The translations under genes were made by a program, and so were the position numbers. DNA of 64,000 bases from Calycina herbarum (taxonomy: Eukaryota; Ascomycota; Leotiomycetes; Helotiales; Pezizellaceae): positions 186,001-250,000 of the forward strand of contig LLEY01000016.1 in assembly GCA_001414485.1 (NCBI GenBank), in the 5' to 3' direction. Below, one piece after another: positions 35,814 through 46,420 of the stretch (the first letter of the stretch is position 1; the number at the start of each line of letters is the position of its first letter). Under the pieces are notes generated by a model. It did no database searches and was not told the origin of the DNA. It saw nothing but the letters and a program-made list of their open reading frames with translations.

Positions 35814-36917
35814 TTACACAAAAACAGACGAACTGGAAGAAGGAAATTTTGATATATTACCTGTAGATGTAAGACCATTCTTTTTGACTAGTTCTAGTGT
35901 TTTGTAAGTACGAGAATAAAAGAGGAAGTCATACGTATATCCAGCAAAACATAAGGCCCAGTTTTTATACCCCTTTGGGATCGGTTTATGCTTGTATTTT
36001 AGCGTATGCTGGCAGCGACCTTTAAATCCTGCAATCATCTCGTAGATAGATACGTTTTGCGGTGGGCGGATATATCTCTTGAATGCCGCGCGTAAGTGCT
36101 CAAAGAGTGGCGATAGCTTCATGTGCCAATCTTCCTTCGTGGTATTGGTGGATGGATGGCATATATGGAAGACCGATTTAATCTCGATATACCGACGTTG
36201 TTGCATGAATTGGAGTGGCGGATGGCGATCTCTATTCTCTCCTCAAAGTTCTAGCCCTCCCCTTATACAGTGTACGCCAAAGTAGATTGTGATCGCAAAG
36301 AAGACTTTAAGCTCTAAAACTGACATGTTTTTCCAGGGTCGCGCGCCAGGACGATTTGGCATGGTTGCCGCTGCATACGCATTCGTATTATCGCATATAA
36401 TATTAAGGATCCTGGCGGTAAAAAAGAGAAGGAAGAAGTGTATTGGCTTCGAGTAATAAGGAGGTAAAAACAAGGAAGTTGGGCGTGGTGGATTATCTCG
36501 CGGTAAGGGCGTAAACTCAGCTCGCAGCCGCCAATATATCTCTATGCAACTGATCTACTTCAACTGTAAGTGGTCCTTCGTACGCTTGCATATATGCGGA
36601 TACTGGTGTATATGGCGCCTTCCCAGACTCTCCGCTCGTATACTCGATATTTGGTGCTGGCGACGATCCTAAATCCTCCGCTATAATAGCCTCGTTTCCT
36701 TCGCCATTGTCGCTATTATTATCGTTCCTACAATCTAAAGGATCTGCGAGCTCGTATTCAATAAGGTCGGGATTGTACTCGTCGTCGAGAAACACGTCTG
36801 CAGGGCGTACTTGAGAGGCCTGCTTTTTACGAGCTTTTTAGTAGCTTTAGAGGTTCTTTTGGTAGGCTTTTTGGTACTGGGCTTAGCATTAGCCTTGCGC
36901 CATCCTAGAGGAGGCAT
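35814..36917 (-). pseudogene. piggyBac-type transposase relic, frameshifted and truncated
   Basis: Pieces of one transposase lie in order on the minus strand. They are: a basic N-terminus from 36917 (MPPLGWRKANAKPSTKKPTK), which shifts frame near 36,830; an acidic segment in another frame (36795-36517, FLDDEYNPDLIEYELADP); then, back in the first frame, MSVLELKVFFAITIYFGVH (about 36,310-36,250), a stop, and FEHLRAAFKRYIRP with NVSIYEMIAGFKGR and GYKNWALC up to 35814. The order and the SIxE...FKGR block are those of the piggyBac DDE_Tnp_1_7 family. The block normally has Asp after SI; here it is Tyr, and the later catalytic region is missing. Clearly dead. I could not define its inverted repeats or TTAA ends. 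Confidence 0.72.
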
Positions 36918-37589
36918 ATTGAGTAAAAGGAAGGATAAAAGAGTATAAAAGTCGTGGTAGGTGGGGGAAACTTAGCTTATATGCTTGTATTGTAGGCTAA
37001 CTTGCGCCAAAATGAACATTTTTTTAGTACGGTTTTTTGCAATTATTGATTAATTTCTGTATCGTCACCTATTTGGTGTGGTTTAGGGAATAAGATTAGT
37101 CGCGTCAGGGCTGGAAATATGAGGTTGGAACCGCGTTACACTAAATCACATGATGTGTATAGAGAGCCGTAGGGATAATATATTATTAAAGAAGATGACT
37201 TCTTGTCGGCATAATAATGAGCGAGTAGCGCTTCACGTGACCTTCTCGCTTAAGGTCTATTTAAGTAAACCGAGTAGCTAACTTTACTCGGTATGCACGA
37301 ACGATAATATACTCTTTTTGCATCATGCTATTGGCCACCAAGTCATACCAACACTTTTAGTAGTTTTTGGTGTAAAAATGGCTGGTGTCCGGAAACTTCT
37401 GTCACCCCACTGTATCAGAACTTTTATTTAGCCGAGTTCGAGAATCGAATTTGTAACTCCAGTTATACAAAACTTCTCTGAACAAAAGCTCATATTATTC
37501 TAGACTCTTTCCCAACTTATCAGCATCTACCAGAACAGCCTCTTCGCAGCTTTATTCCAAAATTCCAAAATTTCAGGTGTGTCGCAAAT
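36918..37589. other. AT-rich intergenic region
   Basis: Upstream flank of the piggyBac relic and downstream flank of the next minus-strand gene. No supported gene. Confidence 0.45.
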
Positions 37590-38231
37590 TTAGGCATCTT
37601 CAGCATAAATGGTGGTGACCTCGGGCTCAATAGAATGGACCCCCGGACGAGTAATATGTGCTGGTACTTTGAGGAGACCTTGGACAAAACGATCATGTTC
37701 CTTGAGGGTCAAATTGCGAAGCCATTCCTCGTAGACGGTTCTATCCCATCGTCGTTGTTCAATGGAAGTCTCAGAGCGAGCTGGACGCTGGATAATAGCA
37801 TCATGTTCCTTGACAGTCATACGACGAACCACCACCTCTTGGAGAATTTCGTCCCATCGTTGTTGTTCAATGGACTCATCATACCGATATGGTACCTTGG
37901 CCTCCATATATAGTTGGGTTATATCTTTCAAGTCGAGATTTAATTGAAAAACTAATTGCATTGTGGGACGACAACAGATTTTTCCATGGAGATAGAGCTC
38001 GATTTGAGGTAGTTCCAAATTGGTGAGTTCGATTTGTCGGGTTTGGCGATAGTGTCGTAGACGGTAAGCATGCCTCGCTCGGTTGATGATATCGTCGTTG
38101 CTTGGTCGACCTGCATGAAGGGAAGCACCTGTACCCGAACGGCGTTGAATGAAAGCCATTTTCATTCTGGCAAGTTTGACTCGGGCATGGATTCGGGCAC
38201 GCATGTCCTGAGGTCTGAGTTGGGGAAGCAT
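37590..38231 (-). CDS. Uncharacterised 213-residue protein with a 36-residue duplication
   Basis: Single exon from a true ATG, 213 residues, no signal peptide or membrane segment. The N-terminal half is very basic (MRARIHARVKLARMKMAF). The C-terminal half has two copies of one motif 36 residues apart: residues 120-148 (SIEQQRWDEILQEV ... KEHDAIIQ) and 156-184 (SIEQRRWDRTVYEEW ... KEHDRFVQ). Both are amphipathic helices with conserved W and KEHD. It follows the piggyBac relic in a gene-poor stretch. I do not recognise a family. Confidence 0.5.
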   Translation of the reverse strand: MLPQLRPQDMRARIHARVKLARMKMAFIQRRSGTGASLHAGRPSNDDIINRARHAYRLRHYRQTRQIELTNLELPQIELYLHGKICCRPTMQLVFQLNLDLKDITQLYMEAKVPYRYDESIEQQRWDEILQEVVVRRMTVKEHDAIIQRPARSETSIEQRRWDRTVYEEWLRNLTLKEHDRFVQGLLKVPAHITRPGVHSIEPEVTTIYAEDA

Positions 38232-39519
38232 AGATGAAAGACGTGTGACTGTTGAAATGAATGTTGATGGAAGCGAACGGAACCAGTAAACCGTGGGTTC
38301 GTATGTATATTTCGATGATTCTGAAAAGGAGAATTTGGGGAGGGGGGAACTTGGAGTTATACTAACAGCAGATCACGGCACTATCCTGAACCAAAGACTT
38401 AGGTGAGTCTAGAAGCTGCAATAATGCCTATTCTGACATCACTCGGTTTAAAGTGCGCTAAGTAACACTTAACGGGCCCTTGGTTTTCACCATAACGAAG
38501 ACCAGATATTGGTAAAGATCGGAAAAGCAACGAAAACCCCCTCTTTCGCTTCATGAATTACAAATTGTGTTACTCTCATTACTCCTGGAAGTCGTTTTAA
38601 TCCCATAAGTTGTGGGGTGATCAAAGGGGAGGGAAGTGACATCACCAAAATTTGTTTAAAAACAGGAAGGGGGACGATGGTGAAGCTAGCTTTTAATTTC
38701 CCGACCGAACTCAGCAGCTAAGAATTATGACTGCGGAATCGGCGCTCTTTCTCAGAGCCAAAGCAGGAGAACAGATGAAAGCTTTTGGGAAATTGAAACT
38801 TCAGCGTCTCACCACAAAGTCATCCAAATCCCAATTCAGTCCACCACTTGTTATAGAATCATTTATTAAATAATTAAATTCAAGCTATGATGAAACCGAA
38901 CTGCGAAAGAATGATAAAAATGACATAACAAAAAATGCTACTGAAAGTACTAGCTCAAGTGACTCACTCCTATAGTAAATTTCGACTAACTAAATTAGCG
39001 AACCGTCCCTCGATCGTAAGCGACCGATTGTGACAACAGAAACCAAAACCACGTTGGGAATCGAGCCAATCAGAACCCCCGGTCCAGATTACGTTCTTCC
39101 TAATTATCAATCTAGTGCCGTGATTGCGCTAAACCTTTAGCTTAGAAAATAAGGAAGAAGGATAATAAAAAGAGAAGGAAATTCCCTATTTTTTCTCTTC
39201 CGCTTCTTCAGAATATCGAAAAACAAACCTCCAAGTACCTTGGAGACATTATTTTGACCAAGGACAACAAATCTTCTATATTCAAGACATTACTTTCAAT
39301 CAATCTGACCACCATCCTCGTCATCAGCAACTCGTTCCTCTGAAAAACCTCAAGCGAGCCTTGCCCACCACTCTTTCGGTCTCTTCCAGCTCACTGCCAA
39401 ACACAAGTCAATCTGCTTCGTAAGTACCTCCTATCGACACTTGTCCATTCTCAAACCAACAGAAACAAATAGAAGCAAGGCACCACGACAGTATCACTCG
39501 ATACCGGCAAAGAACCAGA
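38232..39519. other. Intergenic region between divergent genes
   Basis: Holds the promoters of the flanking minus- and plus-strand genes. AT-rich around 38,860-39,000; no supported gene. Confidence 0.5.
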
Positions 39520-40778
39520 ATGGCAACCCACAGTCCATCACCCACCCACCAACCAGCCCTAAATCTCTCAACAGTAAGTTCAAACCCCGAACTGATTCAA
39601 GGACCCAACTAACCTCCAAACTAGACACCACAAAACCAGCACCAAATGCCCACATCAACCGAAAATATGTCTCGCTTCATCTCCTTCAGCACAAGCTTGC
39701 CTTCCCGCCCAATAGTCCACCAAAGGGGACAAGGAGCATCAGACTCCCACAACGCATTCCTAAACCTAACCTCCCGCAAAACCACATCCCCCCTCCCAAC
39801 ACTCACGCGTAGAGCCTCCCTCGACACCCCTCTAAAACCCCACCACCCATCCCACCCCTCCCTCCGTCAAAGCTTCCCCTCCCTCAAAGGCCCCTACTAT
39901 CGCCTCGGATCCCTCGAACTATCAATATTCGAAGACTCAATCTTAACTCCCCCCGTCGCAGCCCTCCACCAGGGAAAGGTTGAGAACGCCAAGCTAGCAA
40001 TGCTGATCCACCTAAACCACAGCGAATACAATTACATCAACCAAGTCATCACGTGGGCCTGGCCGCTCGCCAACACATTGGACCTAATCACCTCCTCCTC
40101 CTCCTCAGACCTCGTAGCTCCCCTCCTCGCAGGCCATATCCCAAACTGCGAGTTCTTTCGCGAAGTATTCCTCACCAAGCCCGTCGACCGTTTAAACTCC
40201 GCCCGAGAGCGAAGAAATAGAGAGGAGGTGGAGGGAATCCAAAAGGAGATTCGACAAACAGTTATGGGAACCGATAAACACATCGAGATGAGCCTGCAAT
40301 TACTCACCATGCTCGCGGAGAGGATCGAGGTCGCGAAGCAGAATGGAATACGGGTTGACTTTCCCGAGACAGCAAAGGTGGTACCTGAGTGTGCGGAGGC
40401 CATTGCGGGGTATGTGAGTGCAAAGGGATGGGGGATTTGTTTTGGGGAGAAGACGGAGGAGTATTGGACATTGAGAGAGAGATTGTGGGGTATGATCGTA
40501 AGTTGATTTTTCCCTTTCATCCTCTTCGAGTTCTTTCCCCCGCATGAGTCTTTCAAAGATGATATAGAAGGACATATACTAACTCATCACAGACACGCAT
40601 CCACCTCGGCTACGACCTCATCAAACACAACGAAGTCGAAAAAGGAAACTTCAGCCCCTGGATCGAATTCATGATCGGCGCAGTAGAAGACGAAGTCGAC
40701 ATTCAGGACATACACGCATGGAAAAAACAAGAACAGGACGATTTGTATGATTATTTTACTTCTGATCTCGAACACTAA
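39520..40778 (+). CDS. Uncharacterised fungal protein, 370 residues
   Basis: Exons 39520-39573, 39625-40497 and 40593-40778, introns of 51 and 95 bp with GTAAGT donors; all joins are in phase. The first exon encodes MATHSPSPTHQPALNLST. Residues ~20-95 are Ser/Thr/Pro-rich and likely disordered. From about residue 95 it looks folded and helical: GPYYRLGSLELSIFEDS, LAMLIHLNHSEYNYINQVI, a region of charged helices (SARERRNREEVEGIQKEI) and AGYVSAKGWGICFGEKTEEY, ending in an acidic tail (IGAVEDEVDIQDIHAW). No family recognised. The stop lies only 39 bp from the stop of the convergent aminopeptidase gene. Confidence 0.6.
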
Positions 40779-40817
40779 AAGCAAGCAATACAAAGATAGG
40801 AGGAGGGGTAAACAAAA

Positions 40818-42584
40818 CTAGTCGACCAAAATCTTAGACTCTACTTCCGAGAAGTGTTCAAAGAACGACTCAAACAATCTAATACCGTGTTCAACATCAT
40901 ATGTGCCCCCTACTTCTCTGATACTGTGCATAGACAATTGAGGATTTCCGAGATCTAATGTTCGCGTGCCGAGAGCGGCAGAGAGCATTGGTCCGATGGT
41001 GCTACCACAAGCTGAATCATTACGCACAACGAACAATTGTAGAGGAACACCACTAGCAGTTGTTGAATCCTTGCTTGGCTTAGCTCTGCGAGCGACCTGT
41101 TTAAAGTATTAAGGTTAGCAATGCGTTATCAAACAAGAGATTTAAGAAGTGCATATAGAGCATTAGAAATGACTTTGCAGCCCCTCTGAAGTATATGAAA
41201 TCTACTCATCAACCCCACCACAGAAAACGGACTCCCCCTAGAAGAACGAACCTCTTGTATCAGAACTATACCAGGAGAATTTGTAGCATATCTCTGGTTT
41301 GCATTGACTTTAAGAACAGTTCCCTTGTTCATTTCCGGTCGATGATCTGCCTCATACTTAATGGTGTAATTAGGATTGACCGAATGTGCCATATCAGCAG
41401 AAATCAAGAAAGAAGTTGCAAGACTTTGCTCATAAGCAGTAGAGATATCGACTTCACCGTCTCTCGAGACCTTTTCGTAGGATTTGTCAGACCCAGAGTC
41501 TGTGTGCGCAGGGAGAACCGCCAATCTTCGCAGAACAGCTGGGAGGAAGTTGGATGCAGCACCTTGCGCAGATGTGCTCCCAATTTCTTCGTGGTCAAAG
41601 CAGGTGATGAGTCTAATGGCAGATTCATCATCCAATGCACCAGGTTGTGAAAGGGATTCAATGATACCCTCAACCGCACAATATGTCATGCCTAAGTTAT
41701 CTAGTCGCCCCGAGAAAATGAATTCTTCGTTGAGTCCACCCAAACAAGCCTCCTGTGTATCGTAAAGGACTATTTCGAAATCGACAACATCTTCCACCTC
41801 AACATCAGCGTGCTCAGCAATAAGCTCAACGATATATGGGTGGTGTCGATCCGACAGAGCCTTCAAAGGTCGGAATGTTTCGTCTTTCTCAGATTCCTTT
41901 TCTGTCTTTTGTTCGTCTTCAGATTTAGCACCCGTTCGGTTCAACTCAGCTGCGATCAACCCGACGATTGGGAACAGCTCAGTTTCCTTATTGGGTTTAA
42001 ATTCGTCCGAGCGATGGAGATGGATAGCAAGGGTTGGAATTCGGAGGATCGGTCGATCGACTTTGATAAGCCTCGAAACGATATTTCCCTTGCCATCCTT
42101 GACCATAGCTCTTCCAGCAATACTGAGATCTCGATCAAACCAAGTATGCCAGATGCCCCCTCCGTATGTCTCGACGCCAATTTGCATAAAGCCCGCACCG
42201 GTCTTCTTGCTCACAGGTTTGAGCCGTAGGGTACAAGAATCGGTATGTGCTCCAATCATAGCGATTGGGTTTCCCGACTTCCATTTCTTGCCAATTCCAA
42301 ATGCGACGATCGAGGACCCATTTCGTGTAAGGTAGTACTTTCCACCGGGAACTAGAGTTGAGGACCAGCTATCGCGTTCTTTGATCTCCTTGAAGCCGGC
42401 GGCAGAGAGACGAGCGATGGCAGATTCGACGGCATGATATGCTAAAATAGGATCAGTCTCTGCGAGTATTTTGGAATGTTGGTGGGGTGTTGGTGGGACA
42501 CTCACGGGTGGGCGAGGCATTAAGGAAATCGATAAAGTCGTTGGCTTGGGCCATGGCTGACGAAACCTTCTTCTTTGTTGCCAT
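40818..42584 (-). CDS. ape4: Aspartyl aminopeptidase, M18 family (DNPEP/Ape4-like)
   Basis: A dizinc exopeptidase that removes N-terminal Asp/Glu, a dodecameric enzyme usually cytosolic, or vacuolar in yeast. Exons 42584-42506, 42441-41252 and 41096-40818, introns of 64 and 155 bp, 515 residues from MATKKK. Zinc and catalytic motifs are present: AMIGAHTDSCTL, GRLDNLGM, the Glu pair in DHEEIGS, SADMAHSVNPNY, and the C-terminal DSACGSTIGPMLSA. A Lys/Glu-rich insert (EDEQKTEKESEKDE) lies near residue 210. Upstream of this ATG the frame stays open to another ATG at 42680, which would add 32 residues rich in Arg, Ser and Phe with no acid. That looks like a mitochondrial leader (see findings). Gene symbol by family; yeast naming is a guess. 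Confidence 0.92.
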
Positions 42585-43787
42585 CTTAGAAGTTATATAG
42601 CTTGAGAAGCTTCGTGAGTAGATTCCGATATGAGTAATAGTAGGCCTTGTAAAGAAGAAGAAACGGGGTCGAGTTAGCATTGGGGGATTGACTTGCTATC
42701 AAGTCCAGAGCGGTGTCATGAGGGGGTGTCCACAACCATTCGATGGTTGCGATAAGCGATAAGCCACCCGAAGTTCGGGCTCGGGCTGCTTTCCGGGGAG
42801 ATGTCTCCGAGCCTCGGCAGCCGAAGGTATGGTGGGTATGGTGGTGATACATTCGCCACAATGCCCCTGATAAGAAGAATGTGCCAACGAGGAAGAGGCT
42901 GTTAATTCTTAACGCGGTGTTCGCTGATGGAACAGTCTTATCGATCCTTCAACCGTCAGGGGGATGGGTGATGGTGAGCGCCTTGCCCGGGCTCAGGGTG
43001 ATGGAGATAGGTTGTGTCGAGAAGGAGAAGAAACTTTGCGATGTAGAAGAGGGAAAGGAAGAGGGAAAGGAAGAGCGCGGGGAGAAGGCGGTCGTCGTCG
43101 TTCCTCGAGAAGGAGAAGAAACTTTGCGATGCAGAAGAGGGACCTCCTTGACGCTCTTTCTCTTTCTCTTTCTCAACGGACTTCGAAATGGGAAGGAACG
43201 ACTGACCCCATCCAGAGGAACCCCGTGGCTCTCCCATCCATATACCTACAGTACATGATCTATTGTCTTGGAGAATGGATCATGCATTGTGCGGTTGGGC
43301 CGGATTCACAACATCTTCCCTAGTCCCATACTTTGCAACTGCCAAGGAGGGAGTTATTGCAATGGCCCGAACATCTTATCTAGGAGACATTTTCCTCTTC
43401 TTGATTCGACCGGTATCCTTGAACCGATCGCAGTGGCTAAGCCTATACCTACTATTACCTACGAGCAAGTGCTTGAAGGAGGGTGGTTTCTATTCAAACT
43501 ACTCAAGATTATCTCCAGCTCAAGTCACTTTCCGGTTTACAATTTTTGTTTTTTTGCATATTCTGCAATTGTTATATTTCAATTATCTAGCATGTTCGCG
43601 ATAATGGAGTTTGGTTTGTTTCCATGCCTTTGTTACCTTCGCGTCCCGGAAATGGCAGCAATTGTTTTGAGCTGCTACTGCGTTCGGACAAAGAAGCACC
43701 ATAGCAACAAAAAACTCCAAATAAAAATTTTACCATCTCCCCATCAATTTTTACTTGCCGTAGTTGCCATGTGGAAAAACGATAAGA
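42585..43787. other. Intergenic region between divergent genes, with a purine-rich repeat
   Basis: About 1.2 kb between ape4 and the macro-like gene. A purine-rich tract at 43,015-43,145 contains a direct repeat of about 33 bases. Frames here are low-complexity and unsupported. Confidence 0.5.
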
Positions 43788-46420
43788 ATGGCGTCTAGTC
43801 AGTCTCTTCCTGGAACTGCCTTGAGTACGGGGAACCCAGAAACAAGCGATGATCCCTTCGTTATCAACCCGGTGCAACGCCCAAGAACAACTTCCCCAAA
43901 TCCAAACCGCCAAAATGCACCAATACCAAGATCGGTCCCGAATTCTCGTGACCCAAGTCCCAACCGGCCTCCTTTGCTGCACGAAGGTCTTGTAGGAAAA
44001 CTCCGCATTCTTCGAGCAGATGCCCTCACCCATCCCACCGATATGCTTGTCTGCCCCTCAGACTCTGCATTATCAGCAAACTGGTGTGCACTAACTGCAC
44101 GAATTCATGAAGCCGCTGGCCCAAAACTTTCCACAACAATCTCGAACCGATATTCTGCAGGAATCAGCAACCCGCCTGCTAAGCTTTGGTCCGAATATTC
44201 CGATGTAAATGATATCGAATCGCCGTTCAAATCTTTCTTCGACACCGTGAAGCACAGTCTAAGCTTTGAGATGGCGAATTGCGATTGGTTAGCTCATAGC
44301 TGTGTTCCTTCGTATTCCAAAGATGGATATACCACCGGGGAAGGTGTAGGATGCTCAGAGGATATTTGGATACAAGAAAGAAATCACGCAAAGTACAACT
44401 CGGTGTATCTTGCTCTCAAGAAAGCACATTTGGTGGCATTGGTACATTGGACAAGAAAGTTCAGCGTTACGATTCCTCAATTTCAACATGATGGGGAGTT
44501 TTACACTCCTCGAGATGATGCTATCCTCACACTCGCTGCGGTGGTAGATTTCTTCAACCACCCTGTTTGGGGAGCAAGACGATGCAATATCATTGAACGT
44601 GTTGATATTATCATTGATCCTACGGATGATGGAGTTCCATATGTCGAGGCATACGATTTTGCATGGCAGTGAGTTTTCTCCCTTTCCCCTTCTCCCCTGA
44701 ATAACGAAGCAATTTGAAATGGCATTTCCAGTAACATTTTCAAAGTGGAATGAACATGCAGCTATACGAGCGAGACATCCCTCCATCTCCTGGCTCAAGA
44801 AGAGGCTTTCTTCTAAGACCATTCCTAGCATACCGTCCTCCATTACCAGCTCGTGATCCGTACGCAAATTTCGGGCCACCGAAAATGACCCAGGACGTTT
44901 TGGTCACCACTGAAACTCCGGATAATTCTCAGCAAGTGGCTGAATCTCAAGTGATAGACCCCTTGGAACATGCAAAGATGGATGAGGATGGGGATAGCAT
45001 ATTTGGAGACTTCATGCAAAATGCTGTTGCGGATTTCCATGGAAGTGATGTGGGTGTTGGAAACAGGTATGGATCATTGACAATTCTCCGGATGTTTGAG
45101 AATGAGAGTTTGAGAGGCTGACCACGATATAGTCCTTTCCGCCATGAGGAGATAATCGACACTAGTCGCAACTCACCACAACCCACGAAAGAAGTTGACG
45201 AAAAAGAAATTTCAACACGAACAAGCGAACAAGAAGGAGATCTCAAAATCCAAACGCCTGAACAAACTTTACCCAAAGCGCCAGCTCCTCTCACGACATC
45301 CTTCTCAGAAACCCGCAAACCCTCAAATAACATCCCCTCCCCCCTATCTACCCCCTCCCAAAACTCCCTCTCACCACCCCCCATAAACACAGACAAAAAA
45401 CCCCCCTTCCGCAGTTCCTCCCCCTCCTCAGAATCCATCCCTCAATCCCCAATTCCAAAGGTTTTCAAATCACCAACAGACGATGAATTCGCCACGCCCA
45501 TAATCCCAGGCCTCACACTCCTGAAAACAGCTTTAACGAATACCTCACCCCAATTATCTCCTGCGTCAGGGGGATCTGGAAATGGAGAAAGGAAGGGAGA
45601 AGGAGAGGTAGGAATAAAGATTACGGTTACGCCACCAATTGAGGCGGTGTGGGATAGAGCTAGTGCTTTAAAGGAGAGGAAGAGTAGTGAGATGAGGATT
45701 TCATCTCCGCTTGCTGGGAGTGTGGTTTATTTTGAGGGTAGGAAGGATGGGGAGGATGGGGAGGGGGATGAGTTTGGGGGTATCGGTATGGAAGGAGAAG
45801 AAGAATTTGAGGAATTTGATAGCTCATCTTCGTCGATGCTAGAAGTTCCAGATGAAGAAACCCCGCCTCCTAGGAAGGTTGGCGATTTGAATCGAGTTAG
45901 CCCTGATGAAATATTTGGAGATGAGGAGGAGGAAGACGAAGGTCTCGAAACCATCGAAGAGGAAGATGAAGACATCGAACCAGACCTTCAAGAAGTCACG
46001 AATTCCGACTCGGACTCGGACTTAACCACCGACCCAGACGCATCTGAAGAAGAAGGACCAAGACCCAACCTGCTACGAAAAAAGGAGGATAACTCGGATT
46101 CCGAAGACGACGATGATGGCGATGACGACGATGGATACCACCCCAAAAAGGTCCTCGACGCAACGGAAACTTCCTCCCAAGAACCAGAAGACGACGATCT
46201 AGAAAATGGTTCTGATTCCGCTTCCGATTCCGACTCCGAGTTCGAAGGCTTCCAAGAAGAACAAATATCTCCAGTATCACCTGCATTCCCTAAAAACCCG
46301 AGGGTGTTGAAAAGGGAGGTTGCGGGGCTTGGGTTGAGGGGGGATACGTTTGATGGGTGTTATTGGAATCAACCTAGGTCGACGAGGAAAAGGAAGAGGA
46401 GGGATAGCGATGTTGATTAG
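43788..46420 (+). CDS. Macro-domain-like protein with a long acidic, disordered tail
   Basis: Exons 43788-44668, 44746-45066 and 45133-46420 (introns of 77 and 66 bp), 829 residues; the joins restore one frame. After a Pro/Ser-rich N-terminus, residues ~68-295 look like a macro (ADP-ribose-binding) domain. GKLRILRADALTHPTDMLVC matches the first strand and conserved Asp; PSDSALSANWCALTARIHEA and AGPKL match the Gly-rich loop and the following helix; DAILTLAAVVDFFNH with IERVDIIIDP matches the final helix and strand. The usual glycine run in the first loop is replaced and an ~80-residue insert interrupts the fold. The remaining ~500 residues are Ser/Pro-rich, then heavily acidic (EEEEDEGLETIEEEDED and similar), ending in basic TRKRKRRDSD. 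Domain assignment is inference. Confidence 0.65.

Noticed and set aside
43788..44879. Minus-strand frames of 148-174 codons opposite the macro-like gene
   Set aside because: Shadows of the plus-strand gene; no motifs and they cross its splice sites.
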